Shown: positions 16,499 through 26,140, numbered from the stretch's first letter. The stretch: DNA of 64,000 bases from an uncultured Dehalococcoidia bacterium (GCA_951812505.1 CATOSI010000001.1:124001-188000); one strand, 5' to 3'. Notes: a model not told the origin generated them from the letters alone. A program made the numbers and translations.

Positions 16499-18958
16499 AT
16501 GACCAACGCGGAACGGGCCACGTCTCTATACAACATACTCCGGCGCGAGCGCGAGCGCGGTTTCGACGACCGCGCCGTCATCGGCGGACTGGATGCTTTC
16601 CTGGAACGCTTCTCGGATGACCTTGCGGCATACATCGGGGATTCCACTCGGTACGCCGAGATGTCCCCGGAGCAGAGGTCGGACTGGGCCGCACAGGTCG
16701 TGGGCCGGATGCGCGAGGCGGGTGTGTCGGTCAGGAGCGGTAGCGGACCGCCGTCGCCAGCGCCAAGTAATGCCCCGGCGCGCGCCGAGAAGCCGGCTCC
16801 CAGGCGCAAGAGCGCGCCCAGGAAGCCGCCTGCTCCGCGCCGTCCGCTGGAGCTATCGGACGACGTTACTCTGCTGAAAGGTGTCTGGCAGAAGCTGTTG
16901 CCACGTCTCCACAAGCTGGACGTGAAGACGGTCGGCGACTTGGTTCATCTGTTTCCGGCGCGCCACAACGACTTTGCCCATATACGAACGGTTTCCCAAC
17001 TCGTGCCAGGCGACAACCAGACGGCAATTCTGACTGTCTGGGAAGCCCAACAGACAATGCTGGGGAGGCAGAAATCCACCCAGGCCGTACTGGGGGACGA
17101 GACAGGGAATATCAGGGCTACTTGGTTCAACATGCCGTGGATTGCCCAACAACTCAAGCACGGTGTCCAGGTCGTATTGAGTGGTAAAGTGAATATATTC
17201 AGGGGAAACCTTGTCTTTGAGGCCCCTGAGTACGAGATTCTCGACGACAGAGACAATCTTGTTCACACCGGCAGGCTCGTGCCGGTGTACCCATCTACGC
17301 AGGGGCTGTCCCAGCGCGTGCTTCGTTCGCTGGTGAAGCGTGCGGTGGACGCGACGATTGACAGGGTGAACGAGTTTCTGCCCACGGACTTGCTTCACCG
17401 CACAGGATTGATTGGCATCGGTAATGCCATGCGCCAGATCCACTATCCCGACGACTGGGATGCCGTCGGAGCCGCAAAGCGCAGGCTGGCTTTCGACGAA
17501 CTATTCCTGCTCCAGATATCTGTCATAAGGCGCAGGAATGAGTGGAGGGAGGAGGATCGAGGTATTCCCATTGATGTGGACCCGGGTATTGTCGAGTCGT
17601 TTCTCGGCTCGTTGCCGTTTGACCTGACCGGAGCGCAGAACAGGTCCCTCCAGGAAGCCCTGACCGATATGCGATCCGACAGGGCGATGAGTCGCCTGCT
17701 CCAGGGCGACGTGGGCAGCGGCAAGACCGTAGTTGCCGCCGCGGCCATGCTGGCGGTCGTCCAGGATGGCAGGCAGGCTGCGCTCATGGCCCCGACTGAA
17801 ATCCTTGCCGAGCAGCACTTCTTCACGGTGTGCGGTCTGCTCAGCGGAGCCGGCTACCAACCGGCCAGTGGCTATATTCAGCGGCTGGATGTAGCGGGAA
17901 TTGATCGCAAGGTGACTGTCGCGCTACTGCTGGGCGCGCATCGAAAGCGCATCCGCGACGACCTGTACAGCCTCATGTCCGCCGGAATGATAGACATCGT
18001 GATCGGTACCCACGCGCTGATTCAAGAGGGCGTGGATATCCCAAATCTGGCCCTGGCGGTCGTGGACGAGCAACACAGGTTCGGAGTCCGGCAACGCGCC
18101 ACGCTGCGCGAGAAGGGCGACAGGCCGCATTTGCTGGCAATGAGCGCGACCCCCATCCCGCGCTCGCTGTCTCTTACAGTCTATGGAGACCTCGACGTGT
18201 CCGTAATAGACGAGATGCCTCCGGGTCGCCAGACCATACGCACCCTGTTTATTGAAAACGAGCAGCGAGATTCCGCCTACGCATTCATCCGAAACGAGGT
18301 CAATCAGGGTAGGCAGGCCTTCGTCGTATGCCCGCTCATAGAAGAGTCGGAGGTCATCCAGACAAAGGCCGCACAGGAAGAGTACGAGCGGCTGTCCGAA
18401 AATGTCTATCCCGACTTCTCAGTGGGACTTCTACACGGTCGAATGTCGCTGAAGGAAAAGGAGGAAGTAATGGACAGCTTCAAGGAGCGCTATATTGATA
18501 TCCTTGTCTCCACTCCGGTCGTGGAAGTCGGCATTGATGTTCCGAATGCCACGGTTATGCTGATTGACGGAGCGGAGCGGTTTGGGCTGTCGCAGCTGCA
18601 CCAGTTCAGGGGCAGAGTAGGGCGTGGCGAGCATCGAGGATATTGCATGTTGCTGTCCGAGTCGCCCGGTGTGGATGCCGTCAAACGCCTGAAGCTGCTG
18701 GAGCATATTTCCGATGGCTTCCGGCTGGCTGAGGAAGACTTGAAACTGCGAGGGCCGGGAGACTATCTTGGCACCCGGCAGAGCGGACTGCCTTCGCTCC
18801 GTGTTGCTGAGATAACAGACTACGAATCCCTGTCTCTCGCTCGCCGGGAGGCCACACGCCTGCTGGACATTGACCCACTGCTCGTGAAGGATGAGCATCG
18901 CGCCCTTGCGGATCGCCTGAATGAATACCAGACCGCGCAGCCCGGGGAGCTAAGCTAG
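16499..18958 (+). CDS. recG: ATP-dependent DNA helicase RecG
   Basis: An 819-residue superfamily 2 helicase that remodels stalled forks and Holliday junctions. Seen in order: a long N-terminal extension (DDRAVIGGLDAFLERF), an OB wedge domain (about 140-250), Walker A GDVGSGKT near residue 402, DEQH box VVDEQHRFGVRQR, SATPIPRS, the helicase C domain with LLHGRMSLKEKEEVM, and HQFRGRVGRGEHRGYC. The ATG at 16499 has AGG seven bases upstream; an ATG at 16445 would add 18 residues of atypical sequence. It closely follows the duplicated-domain gene. Confidence 0.95.
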   Translation: MTNAERATSLYNILRRERERGFDDRAVIGGLDAFLERFSDDLAAYIGDSTRYAEMSPEQRSDWAAQVVGRMREAGVSVRSGSGPPSPAPSNAPARAEKPAPRRKSAPRKPPAPRRPLELSDDVTLLKGVWQKLLPRLHKLDVKTVGDLVHLFPARHNDFAHIRTVSQLVPGDNQTAILTVWEAQQTMLGRQKSTQAVLGDETGNIRATWFNMPWIAQQLKHGVQVVLSGKVNIFRGNLVFEAPEYEILDDRDNLVHTGRLVPVYPSTQGLSQRVLRSLVKRAVDATIDRVNEFLPTDLLHRTGLIGIGNAMRQIHYPDDWDAVGAAKRRLAFDELFLLQISVIRRRNEWREEDRGIPIDVDPGIVESFLGSLPFDLTGAQNRSLQEALTDMRSDRAMSRLLQGDVGSGKTVVAAAAMLAVVQDGRQAALMAPTEILAEQHFFTVCGLLSGAGYQPASGYIQRLDVAGIDRKVTVALLLGAHRKRIRDDLYSLMSAGMIDIVIGTHALIQEGVDIPNLALAVVDEQHRFGVRQRATLREKGDRPHLLAMSATPIPRSLSLTVYGDLDVSVIDEMPPGRQTIRTLFIENEQRDSAYAFIRNEVNQGRQAFVVCPLIEESEVIQTKAAQEEYERLSENVYPDFSVGLLHGRMSLKEKEEVMDSFKERYIDILVSTPVVEVGIDVPNATVMLIDGAERFGLSQLHQFRGRVGRGEHRGYCMLLSESPGVDAVKRLKLLEHISDGFRLAEEDLKLRGPGDYLGTRQSGLPSLRVAEITDYESLSLARREATRLLDIDPLLVKDEHRALADRLNEYQTAQPGELS

Positions 18959-18999
18959 TACCAACGTCCAGAGAAATCTGTGAAAGTCTCCGCCACTCT

Positions 19000-19037
19000 C
19001 GTCGTTCCCGCGAAAGCGGGAATCCAGAGGTGGGGGG
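19000..19037. repeat. Palindromic repeat, family A (copy 3)
   Basis: CGTCGTTCCCGCGAAAGCGG, then GAATCCAGAGGTGGGGGG. The TTCCCGC/GCGGGAA stem around GAAA is the same as in copy 1. It lies 40 bases after the recG stop and might act as its terminator. Confidence 0.72.
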
Positions 19038-19103
19038 CAGGCTAATACATGGCAAAATCAAGTGGACGCTGTACTAGCCTGGCGGTGAGATTCCCTAACG
19101 AGT

Positions 19104-19148
19104 TTGACAGCATTAGTATTGCTCATTATATTGAACGAGTCTAATGCT
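19104..19148 (+). promoter_or_regulatory. Promoter with overlapping inverted repeat upstream of the VOC gene
   Basis: TTGACA (19104-19109) and TATATT (19127-19132) are exactly 17 bases apart. An inverted repeat AGCATTAG (19109-19116) and CTAATGCT (19141-19148) brackets the -10 box. The position is suitable for a repressor site, but no regulator gene is adjacent. Confidence 0.6.
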
Positions 19149-19204
19149 ATGTTCAATGCGTTGCCATTGATCTCACACACGAAATGTTAGCGCGAGGAGG
19201 GAAA

Positions 19205-19633
19205 ATGGCAAAGATCAAGCATATTGCAATTGCGAGCCAGGAGCCTGACAAGACCGCCGAATTCTTCAAGTCGGTGTTCGACCTGCAGGAAGTCGGCAAG
19301 GTGGAGAGCGCGAACGCCGTTGGGTACTATCTCAGCGACGGCAACGTGAATCTGGCTATCCTGAATTTCCAAAATGATGTAGTGGCCGGAGAGGAATTCG
19401 GCGTGGGGTACGCGGGTATCCATCACATCGGATTCCAGGTTGAAGATTCCGAGGCTACCGAAGCCCGCCTGAAGGTTATCGGCTCAGAACCCAGAGATGA
19501 CATCAATAAGGCGCTGCACTCAGCGATGGGCAGCGGACACGGCGGTCAGAATGTAGAAACCAAGTACGCCGGACCGGAAGGGATTATGATAGATATTTCC
19601 CAGTCCGGTTGGGTGGGTACTGGCGGAGACTAA
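19205..19633 (+). CDS. VOC-family (glyoxalase/bleomycin resistance/dioxygenase fold) protein
   Basis: A 142-residue single VOC domain: IKHIAIASQEPDKTAEFFKSVF with a first metal-ligand His, AGIHHIGFQVED with the central His pair, and a C-terminal YAGPEGIMIDIS strand with a Glu ligand. Such metal-binding proteins act as lyases, epimerases or dioxygenases; the pattern is close to methylmalonyl-CoA epimerase-like and lactoylglutathione-lyase-like members, but no specific activity can be assigned. The ATG at 19205 is chosen because AGGAGG precedes it; an upstream ATG at 19184 is rejected. It is monocistronic, with its own promoter and terminator. Confidence 0.85.
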   Translation: MAKIKHIAIASQEPDKTAEFFKSVFDLQEVGKVESANAVGYYLSDGNVNLAILNFQNDVVAGEEFGVGYAGIHHIGFQVEDSEATEARLKVIGSEPRDDINKALHSAMGSGHGGQNVETKYAGPEGIMIDISQSGWVGTGGD

Positions 19634-19649
19634 CGGTTACCAGGAAGAA

Positions 19650-19671
19650 GGGGCAATCTACGGATTGCCCC
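19650..19671 (+). terminator. Intrinsic terminator after the VOC gene
   Basis: GGGGCAATC and GATTGCCCC form a perfect 9-bp stem with a TACG loop, followed by TCTTCGATTC. It begins 17 bases after the stop codon. It may also serve the convergent cupin gene. Confidence 0.75.
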
Positions 19672-19773
19672 TCTTCGATTCAAACGATTGGCTCAGGTGT
19701 ACTCGAGAGCCCAGAAACCACAATTGTAACTGTCTGAAACTGTGGAGCGTCCAATTAGGGACGCGAACCGGAT

Positions 19774-20118
19774 TCAACTCCTCCCGGATCCTCTGGGTGG
19801 GGCGAAAACCACCAACAGCCGCAGGTCCTCGGCAATTGAGTGAAATCTGTGCTCCTCACCGGCGGCTACGAATATCACGCTTTCCGGTTTCACTTCAAAG
19901 TCTTCGTCGCCGACTCGAATCTGTCCTCGACCACTGAGTACGTAGTAAATTTCGTCCTCGGTATGAGGCTGCTGCGGGTCACAGCTGTCGGTCGAGAGCG
20001 TGTACACGCCGACGCTCATCGTAGAGGCGCTCAGGAACTCCAGGTACAACTGTCCCGATTCTCGCCGATGTTCCAACACGTCTGACACATCGAATAGACG
20101 CGCGTCGCAATCTCTCAT
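19774..20118 (-). CDS. Single-domain cupin protein
   Basis: A 114-residue cupin_2 barrel. The first cupin motif reads PHTEDEIYYVLSGRG (the H, E and E ligand positions, with Gln-Pro-His at the first ligand) and the second VKPESVIFVAAGEEHRFHSI with the last His ligand. Such small cupins bind a metal and act as sensors or as isomerase or dioxygenase subunits; no substrate can be assigned. It lies downstream of the aconitase gene (64-base gap) on the same strand. Confidence 0.85.
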   Translation of the reverse strand: MRDCDARLFDVSDVLEHRRESGQLYLEFLSASTMSVGVYTLSTDSCDPQQPHTEDEIYYVLSGRGQIRVGDEDFEVKPESVIFVAAGEEHRFHSIAEDLRLLVVFAPPRGSGRS

Positions 20119-20182
20119 TCCTAAGCTGCCTCATTATTCTCAACATACAATCCCGATACCGACGCTTGTCTCTTACTGCCGG

Positions 20183-22453
20183 TTATTGGTGGAATAGATT
20201 CAGAGCGGATCCAACATGGAACCACCTGATCTGGTCCTCGGCGAACGAGTGGTTGAGGCTCAATTCTTCTTCAGTGCCATCGGAGTGGTGAAGTACCGCC
20301 TTGACCGGCTTGCCGGGGGCGAGCTCACTCAATCCCACTATGCTTATCCTGTCATCTTCCTGGACTCTGTCGTAGTCTGAAGGATCGCTGAACGTCAAGG
20401 CGAGCAGTCCCTGCTTCTTCAGGTTCGTCTCGTGGATACGGGCGAAGCTGCGGGAGATTACCGCGGCGCCGTTGAGAAGTCTGGGCGACAGTGCGGCGTG
20501 TTCTCTTGAACTGCCTTCCCCATAGTTGTCGTCGCCGATGACGACCCACTTGAGGCTTCTTGCCTTATAGTCGCGCGCCACCTTGGAAACGGCTGCGCCT
20601 TCCTCGCCGGTCTCGAGGTTCTTGGTCTTGCCAGCCTCTCCGGTATAGGCGTTGGTCGCGCCCATGAACATATTGTCGCTGAATCTGTCGAGATGTCCGC
20701 GCAGGGATAGCCATGGTCCGGCAGGCGAGATGTGGTCGGTAGTACACTTGCCGGATACTTTCAGCAGGACGGGGACCTGCTCGAAGTCCTGACCGTCCCA
20801 AGCCGACCAGGGTTCCATGATCTGGAGACGCTGGGAGTCGGGAGCGACCTCCACATTGACGTCACTGCCGTCTTCCGGCGGCGCAACGTAGTTGGTCGCG
20901 CCACGGTCGAAATTCTGCTCGGGGACTTCGGGCGCGACGGCGGGAGGATCAAGCTTGAACTTCTCGCCGGACGGTGAGGTGAGTTCATCCGTCAGCGGGT
21001 TGAACGAGAGAGTGCCCGCGATGGCATATGCGGTCACGATTTCAGGGCTGGCAATGAAGTTCATCGTAGTCGGCTGACCGTCGTTGCGGCGCGGGAAGTT
21101 GCGGTTGTAAGAAGTGACGATGGTGTTGGGCGATGTGGCCTCGCGCGCCCTGCGCCACTGGCCGATGCAGGGGCCACAGGCGTTGGCGAGAACTGTGGAC
21201 TCTATCTTGTGGAGCGAGTCAATCTGGCCGTCGCGTTCTATGGTTGCCCGAACCTGTTCAGAGCCGGGCGTGACCATGAACGGAACAGCGGACCTTAGAC
21301 CGCGTGCGGCAGCCTGTTCGGCTACGTCGGCGGCGCGGCTCATGTCCTCATACGAGGAGTTGGTGCATGAGCCTATGAGCGCGGCGGATATGGAGTCAAC
21401 GAACTCATTGCCGCTGTCGGCCACCTCGGATGCCATCTCGGAAATGGGCCGCGCCCTGTCCGGGGAGTGGGGACCCACCACGTGGGGCTCCAGACTGGAT
21501 AGATCAATGCGTACCACCTGGTCGAAGTAGCTGTCGGGATCCGCCTCCACCTCAGGGTCGGCGCGGAGTATGTCTGCGTACTTGTCGGCGGCCTCGGCGA
21601 GCCATGGTCGGTTCGTGGCCCTGAGATACCTGGCCATGCTCTCGTCGTATGGGAACATCGAAGTGGTTGCTCCCAGTTCGGCTCCCATATTCGTGATGGT
21701 CGCCTTGCCGGTGCAGCTGAAGCTAGCCACGCCCGGGCCGAGGTACTCGATGATGTGGTTTGTTCCACCGGATACCGTTAGGAGACCGGCTAGTTTCAGG
21801 ATAACGTCCTTGGGCGCGGTCCATCCGCTCATCTCTCCCGTGAGGACGACTCCAATACGCTTGGGCATCAGAACGTCCCATGGGAGACCGGCCATGACTT
21901 CAACGGCATCCGCGCCTCCGACGCCGACAGAGCAGGCCCCGAGGCCGCCGGCGTTCGGCGTGTGCGAGTCCGTGCCGATTATCACCTGGCCAGGGAAGGC
22001 ATAGTTTTCAAGGTTGACTTGGTGGATGATTCCTGCCCCTGGTTCCCAGAAGCCGACACCGTATCGAGCGGCGGCGGACCTCAGAAAGCCATAGACTTCG
22101 CCGTTTTCGGCGAGAGATTCCCTTAAGTCTTGGACGCCTTCCTCACGGGCCTGTATGAGATGGTCGCAGTGCACGGTGGTTGGAACGGCGACCGTATCTC
22201 TCAACGTCTGCATGAACTGGAGCATGGCGGTCTGGCCGAGAACGTCCTGCAGTATTACCCTGTCCGGTCGCACTCGGATATAAGTTTCTCCGGGGACGAT
22301 TTCCTGATTTTGGGGGTCGTCGAGGTGAGAAAGGAGAACTTTCTCTGCCAAGCTAAGCGGTCGATTCAGACGCCCTCTGACGACCTCAAGTCTTTCGACC
22401 ATTTTCTCATAGGTCTGCGCGGCAAATTCCGGTGTTGACTCGATGGTTACCAT
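20183..22453 (-). CDS. acn: Aconitate hydratase, mitochondrial type
   Basis: A 756-residue aconitase that isomerises citrate and isocitrate in the TCA cycle. The three 4Fe-4S cysteines are in GSCTNSSYEDM and CGPCIGQW; IIGTDSHTPNAGGLG, TNMGAELGATTSMFPYD and the swivel-domain GDDNYGEGSSREHAA motif are also present. Length and the IVPGETYIRVRPDRV start match the shorter mitochondrial-type group rather than bacterial AcnA (about 890) or AcnB. It has a weak T-rich leader and stands apart from other TCA genes in the window. Confidence 0.95.
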   Translation of the reverse strand: MVTIESTPEFAAQTYEKMVERLEVVRGRLNRPLSLAEKVLLSHLDDPQNQEIVPGETYIRVRPDRVILQDVLGQTAMLQFMQTLRDTVAVPTTVHCDHLIQAREEGVQDLRESLAENGEVYGFLRSAAARYGVGFWEPGAGIIHQVNLENYAFPGQVIIGTDSHTPNAGGLGACSVGVGGADAVEVMAGLPWDVLMPKRIGVVLTGEMSGWTAPKDVILKLAGLLTVSGGTNHIIEYLGPGVASFSCTGKATITNMGAELGATTSMFPYDESMARYLRATNRPWLAEAADKYADILRADPEVEADPDSYFDQVVRIDLSSLEPHVVGPHSPDRARPISEMASEVADSGNEFVDSISAALIGSCTNSSYEDMSRAADVAEQAAARGLRSAVPFMVTPGSEQVRATIERDGQIDSLHKIESTVLANACGPCIGQWRRAREATSPNTIVTSYNRNFPRRNDGQPTTMNFIASPEIVTAYAIAGTLSFNPLTDELTSPSGEKFKLDPPAVAPEVPEQNFDRGATNYVAPPEDGSDVNVEVAPDSQRLQIMEPWSAWDGQDFEQVPVLLKVSGKCTTDHISPAGPWLSLRGHLDRFSDNMFMGATNAYTGEAGKTKNLETGEEGAAVSKVARDYKARSLKWVVIGDDNYGEGSSREHAALSPRLLNGAAVISRSFARIHETNLKKQGLLALTFSDPSDYDRVQEDDRISIVGLSELAPGKPVKAVLHHSDGTEEELSLNHSFAEDQIRWFHVGSALNLFHQ

Positions 22454-22556
22454 GCGTTGTCCTCCTATCCGTCGAATTTTGTGTGCTCAGGAAAGGCGCG
22501 GTAGGCACGGATGTCGAAAATGCCTTGTCCGCGTTTAATTTAGATTTTGCCAAAGA

Positions 22557-22605
22557 ATACCCTGCCTCGTCCATTCCGCTGATTTGGGAGAGGAGGGCAG
22601 GGTAT
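22557..22605 (-). terminator. Hairpin terminator downstream of the ferredoxin gene
   Basis: ATACCCTGCC (22557-22566) and GGCAGGGTAT (22596-22605) pair perfectly around a 29-base loop. On the minus strand the stem is followed by a T-rich TCTTTGG stretch. It lies about 30 bases beyond the ferredoxin stop. Confidence 0.55.
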
Positions 22606-22636
22606 GAATCGAGTCTGATGATGCTGGTGAACCGTC

Positions 22637-22891
22637 TTAGCGGGACATGTCAAAGTACTCGTAGTTGATGTCAATGAAGTTGTCCCATTCGGGCGGTACG
22701 TCATCTTCGGCGAAGATGGCGGTTACCGGGCAGACCGGCTCACACGCCGCACAGTCTATACACTCTTCAGGATGGATGAAGAGCTGATTGTCGTCTTCTT
22801 CGTCCAAGCCGTAAATGCAGTCCACCGGGCAAACATCCACACAGGCCCCGTCCTTCACGTCCACGCACGGCTCCGCAATGATGTAGGTCAT
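22637..22891 (-). CDS. Ferredoxin with two iron-sulfur cluster motifs (FdxA-like)
   Basis: An 84-residue electron carrier beginning [26 protein letters not shown], then [17 protein letters not shown]. The second motif is a complete CxxCxxCxxxCP set. The first has C-x7-C-x3-CP spacing, typical of the 3Fe-4S/4Fe-4S (7Fe) ferredoxins of Actinobacteria and thermophiles. The acidic C-terminus ([12 protein letters not shown]) is also typical. It has its own sigma-70-like promoter and no obvious partner enzyme next to it. Confidence 0.93.
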   Translation of the reverse strand: MTYIIAEPCVDVKDGACVDVCPVDCIYGLDEEDDNQLFIHPEECIDCAACEPVCPVTAIFAEDDVPPEWDNFIDINYEYFDMSR

Positions 22892-22970
22892 TTCCTTGTA
22901 ATCCTCCTGTCGAGGGGTTCAGTTGGGCGGCACAAAGGTATGCAAGCTAGCTGTCCCGAAAATCCAGACA

Positions 22971-22999
22971 ATTATAGTCTGGTGTCTAGTCCTTTTCAA
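22971..22999 (-). promoter_or_regulatory. Predicted promoter of the ferredoxin gene
   Basis: On the minus strand TTGAAA (22999-22994) and TATAAT (22976-22971) are 17 bases apart, about 80 bases before the ferredoxin start. The -10 box sits within a small inverted repeat CCAGAC/GTCTGG. The rest of the 400-bp gap 22892-23291 shows no gene or further repeat. Confidence 0.65.
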
Positions 23000-23291
23000 G
23001 CAAATGCGATTGCCCTGCCTGCAATCGGGATGGCCATTGACCTGGGGGAGTCTGAATCGTACCCTGGACATGTTAGGGGGCCTCCGCGCTGGTTAAGATT
23101 TCAGCGCATTAGCCGGATTCCCCGCCATTTTCTTTAACTCACCGTCTATGAGATGGTTACAAGGTGGAATTCGGCACCAGTTTGGTGGTATGTTATTTCC
23201 GCTTTGGCAGATAGCGAATCCGCTAAACAGGATGGCTCCCGATTCACTCTCGGCGTAGCTGTTCAGACTGACATGGAGAGACGCCCGCACG

Positions 23292-24860
23292 ATGAATACG
23301 TCCGAGTTCTTGATGATTTCCGCAGCCATCGTCCCCGACAGGACCGCGATGGTTTTCGAGGGCAAGCGCACCACGTTCGACGAGCTTCAGAGTAGGGTCA
23401 ATAGGCTCGCGTCCGCGCTCGGCGCGCTCGGCGTATCCGCCGGTGACAGGATCGCGGTGCTGCAGGTCAATACGGACTCGGTTATCGAGACTTATTTCGC
23501 CGCGACGAAGTTGGACGCCGTGTTCGTCCCCCTCAACTTCCGCGCCCGCGCCGATGAGATCGCGTATATGGTCAACGACTCCGGCCCGAAAGCTGTGCTC
23601 GCCGGAAGTCGGTACACGGAGATGGTCGAATCGATCTCATCGCAACTGGAGAGCGTCGAGCATCTCATCGCCATGGACGAGCCCCGGGAAGGCTGGCTCA
23701 CATACTCGGATATGATCGAAGAATCCGAAGAGGCGGACCTCTGGCCACTGTCGGACGATGACGACCTGACTGTTCTGATGTTTACCGCGGGCACGACGGG
23801 CTTCCCGAAGGGAGTCATGCTTAGCCATAACAGCTTCTCCTCCTACATCCTTAGCAACGTCTCTCCCGCCGACCCGGAGATTGACGAGTCGAATATCCTC
23901 ACGGTGCCTCTGTATCACATAGCCGGTATGCAGGCCATGATGAGTGCGATTTACGGCGGTCGCAGGCTCATAATCCAGCGTCAGTTCGAACCCACCGAAT
24001 GGATGCGACTCGTGGAGACTGAGCAAGCCGACCGCGCGATGGTCGTGCCCACGATGCTAAAGATGCTCATGGACCACGAGGATTTCCACAAGCATGATAT
24101 GAACAGCCTCCAAGTCATTACATACGGCGCGGCGCCAATGCCGGTCGAGGTAATCAGGCGAGCAATTGTCGAGTTCCCCAACGCCCAGTTCATCAACGCA
24201 TTTGGCCAGACCGAGACCGCTGCCACGATAACGATGCTCCCTCCAGAGGACCACATGCTGAACGGGAGTCCCGACGAGGTAGAACGCAAACTGCGCCGAC
24301 TCGCATCCATCGGCAAGCCTCTCGCCGATGTCGAAGTCCGAATCGTCAACGAGAATGGCGAGGACGTGTCCGGTGGAGAGACCGGTGAGATTGTCGCACG
24401 CGGCGACAGGCTCATGAAGGGCTACTGGGGTCAGGAGTCGGCCACTGCCGAGACAATCCGAGGCGGTTGGCTGTTCACCGGAGACCTTGGCTATATGGAC
24501 GAGGACGGCTACATCTTCCTCGCCGGCAGAGCGAAAGACTTCATCAAGCGCGGCGGCGAGATGATCTCGCCTGAAGAGGTGGAGCAGGTGCTCCACTCCC
24601 ACCCCGACATTGACGAAGCAGCCATAATCGGCGTACCGGATCTGGACTGGGGAGAGCGCGTTAGAGCGCTGGTCGTCGCCAGACCGGGATGTAACGTAGT
24701 TGAGACGGACGTGATCGAGTTCTGCCGTCAGCGGATGGCCAGCTTCAAGAAACCCGAATCCATCGTCGTCCTGTCCGAACTGCCCCGAAACCCGCTCGGC
24801 AAGGTGCTCAAGCGCGTCCTGAGAGATGAACACAGCTACCCTGTGGAAGAGGGCGAATGA
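23292..24860 (+). CDS. Class I adenylate-forming acyl-CoA synthetase
   Basis: A 522-residue AMP-dependent ligase that activates a carboxylic acid to acyl-AMP and then acyl-CoA. Visible are the P-loop TAGTTGFPKGV near residue 165, the YGAAPMP and NAFGQTE motifs, TGDLGYMDEDGYIFLAGRAKDFI with the hinge Asp, and the catalytic Lys in NPLGKVLKR near residue 505. The overall pattern fits medium- or long-chain fatty acyl-CoA synthetases; the exact substrate is open. It ends 10 bases before the convergent serS gene. Confidence 0.9.
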   Translation: MNTSEFLMISAAIVPDRTAMVFEGKRTTFDELQSRVNRLASALGALGVSAGDRIAVLQVNTDSVIETYFAATKLDAVFVPLNFRARADEIAYMVNDSGPKAVLAGSRYTEMVESISSQLESVEHLIAMDEPREGWLTYSDMIEESEEADLWPLSDDDDLTVLMFTAGTTGFPKGVMLSHNSFSSYILSNVSPADPEIDESNILTVPLYHIAGMQAMMSAIYGGRRLIIQRQFEPTEWMRLVETEQADRAMVVPTMLKMLMDHEDFHKHDMNSLQVITYGAAPMPVEVIRRAIVEFPNAQFINAFGQTETAATITMLPPEDHMLNGSPDEVERKLRRLASIGKPLADVEVRIVNENGEDVSGGETGEIVARGDRLMKGYWGQESATAETIRGGWLFTGDLGYMDEDGYIFLAGRAKDFIKRGGEMISPEEVEQVLHSHPDIDEAAIIGVPDLDWGERVRALVVARPGCNVVETDVIEFCRQRMASFKKPESIVVLSELPRNPLGKVLKRVLRDEHSYPVEEGE

Positions 24861-24870
24861 GTAGTGACGT

Positions 24871-26130
24871 TCAGCCTATCCGGTCGAATCCGGTGTATGG
24901 CCGCAGCGCCTCCGGGATGACCACGCTTCCGTCTTCCTGTTGGTAGTTCTCCAGAATCGAGATAATGACCCTGGGAAGCGCGAGTCCTGATCCGTTGAGC
25001 GTGTGGACCAGTCTGGGTCGGGCGCCTCGCTCTGTCCTGTATCGCACTCGGCCGCGCCGAGCTTGGAAGTCAGTGCAATTCGAGCACGAGCTTACTTCCA
25101 GCCATCTCTCGCCCCCCGGGGCCCACATCTCCACGTCGAACGCCTTTACCGCGGGCGTCGCCATGTCTCCTGTAGCGAGTTCGAGCACCCGGTAGGGGAT
25201 TTCGAGCGCATTCACTACGTCCTCGGCGGCTGCAACCAGCGAATCAAGTTCGCTGGCTGAGTCTTCAGGCGAGACGAACTTGTACATCTCTACCTTGTCG
25301 AATTGATGCACTCTCATAATGCCTCGTGTGTCGCGTCCGGCAGAAGCCTTCTCGCGCCTCCAGCATGGAGTGTGGGCAACGTAGTAAAGCGGCAGGTTTT
25401 CGGCGGACAGTATTTCGTCTCTGTGCAGGCTGGTGATTGCGGCCTCGGCGGTTGGCAGCATCCAGAGGTCGTCTTCCTCGTCGTGGTACATTTCCTCCTG
25501 GAATCCCGGAAGATGTCCGCTGGCGATCACTGTGTCACTGTTGACCATGTAGGGTAGATAGACCTCTGTGTAACCGTGTCGTTCGACGTGCATGTCTATC
25601 ATGAATGAGATCAGCGCCCGTTGGAGTTTCGCGCCCAGCCCGCGAAGCACGAAGAACCGCGACCCGGCAAGCCTGACGCCGCGCTCGAAGTCCACGATTC
25701 CCAGATCCTCGGCAATGTCCCAGTGCTCTTTAGGCTCGAAGTTGAAGGTCGGCAACTCGCCTTCTCTCCTGACTTCTATGTTCGCCGACTCGTCCGGGCC
25801 GACCGGCGCTGACAAGTCCGGGATGTTCGGGACCTTGAGCATGAGGGCGTCAAGCTCGTCGTCGGTTTCACTTAGTTGATATTCAAGCTTGCGGATCTGA
25901 CTGCCGACACTCCGCATCTCCTCAATCAACTCCTGGGGCCGATCTTTCGACCGCCCTATCTCACGGCTGACCTCGTTGCGCCTCGCACGCAGTGTATCCG
26001 TCTGAGAGATTATGGCGCGGCGATTCTGGTCAAGGGTCAGGATACGGTCAATTGGGACATTGGCGTCCCTCTTTTTCATTGCCTCCTCTACGGCGTCAGG
26101 ATTCTGGCGTATCAGTTCTATCGCTATCAT
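24871..26130 (-). CDS. serS: Serine--tRNA ligase
   Basis: A 419-residue class II aminoacyl-tRNA synthetase. The N-terminal coiled-coil arm (residues about 1-110: LIRQNPDAVEEAMKKR through EYQLSETDDELDALM) recognises tRNA-Ser. The catalytic core has motif 2 CWRREKASAGRDTRGIMRVHQFDKVEMY and motif 3 HTLNGSGLALPRVIISILENYQ. Length and domain order are normal. It follows the SelA-like gene by 10 bases on the same strand. Confidence 0.97.
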   Translation of the reverse strand: MIAIELIRQNPDAVEEAMKKRDANVPIDRILTLDQNRRAIISQTDTLRARRNEVSREIGRSKDRPQELIEEMRSVGSQIRKLEYQLSETDDELDALMLKVPNIPDLSAPVGPDESANIEVRREGELPTFNFEPKEHWDIAEDLGIVDFERGVRLAGSRFFVLRGLGAKLQRALISFMIDMHVERHGYTEVYLPYMVNSDTVIASGHLPGFQEEMYHDEEDDLWMLPTAEAAITSLHRDEILSAENLPLYYVAHTPCWRREKASAGRDTRGIMRVHQFDKVEMYKFVSPEDSASELDSLVAAAEDVVNALEIPYRVLELATGDMATPAVKAFDVEMWAPGGERWLEVSSCSNCTDFQARRGRVRYRTERGARPRLVHTLNGSGLALPRVIISILENYQQEDGSVVIPEALRPYTGFDRIG

Positions 26131-26140
26131 TGGCTGACAT

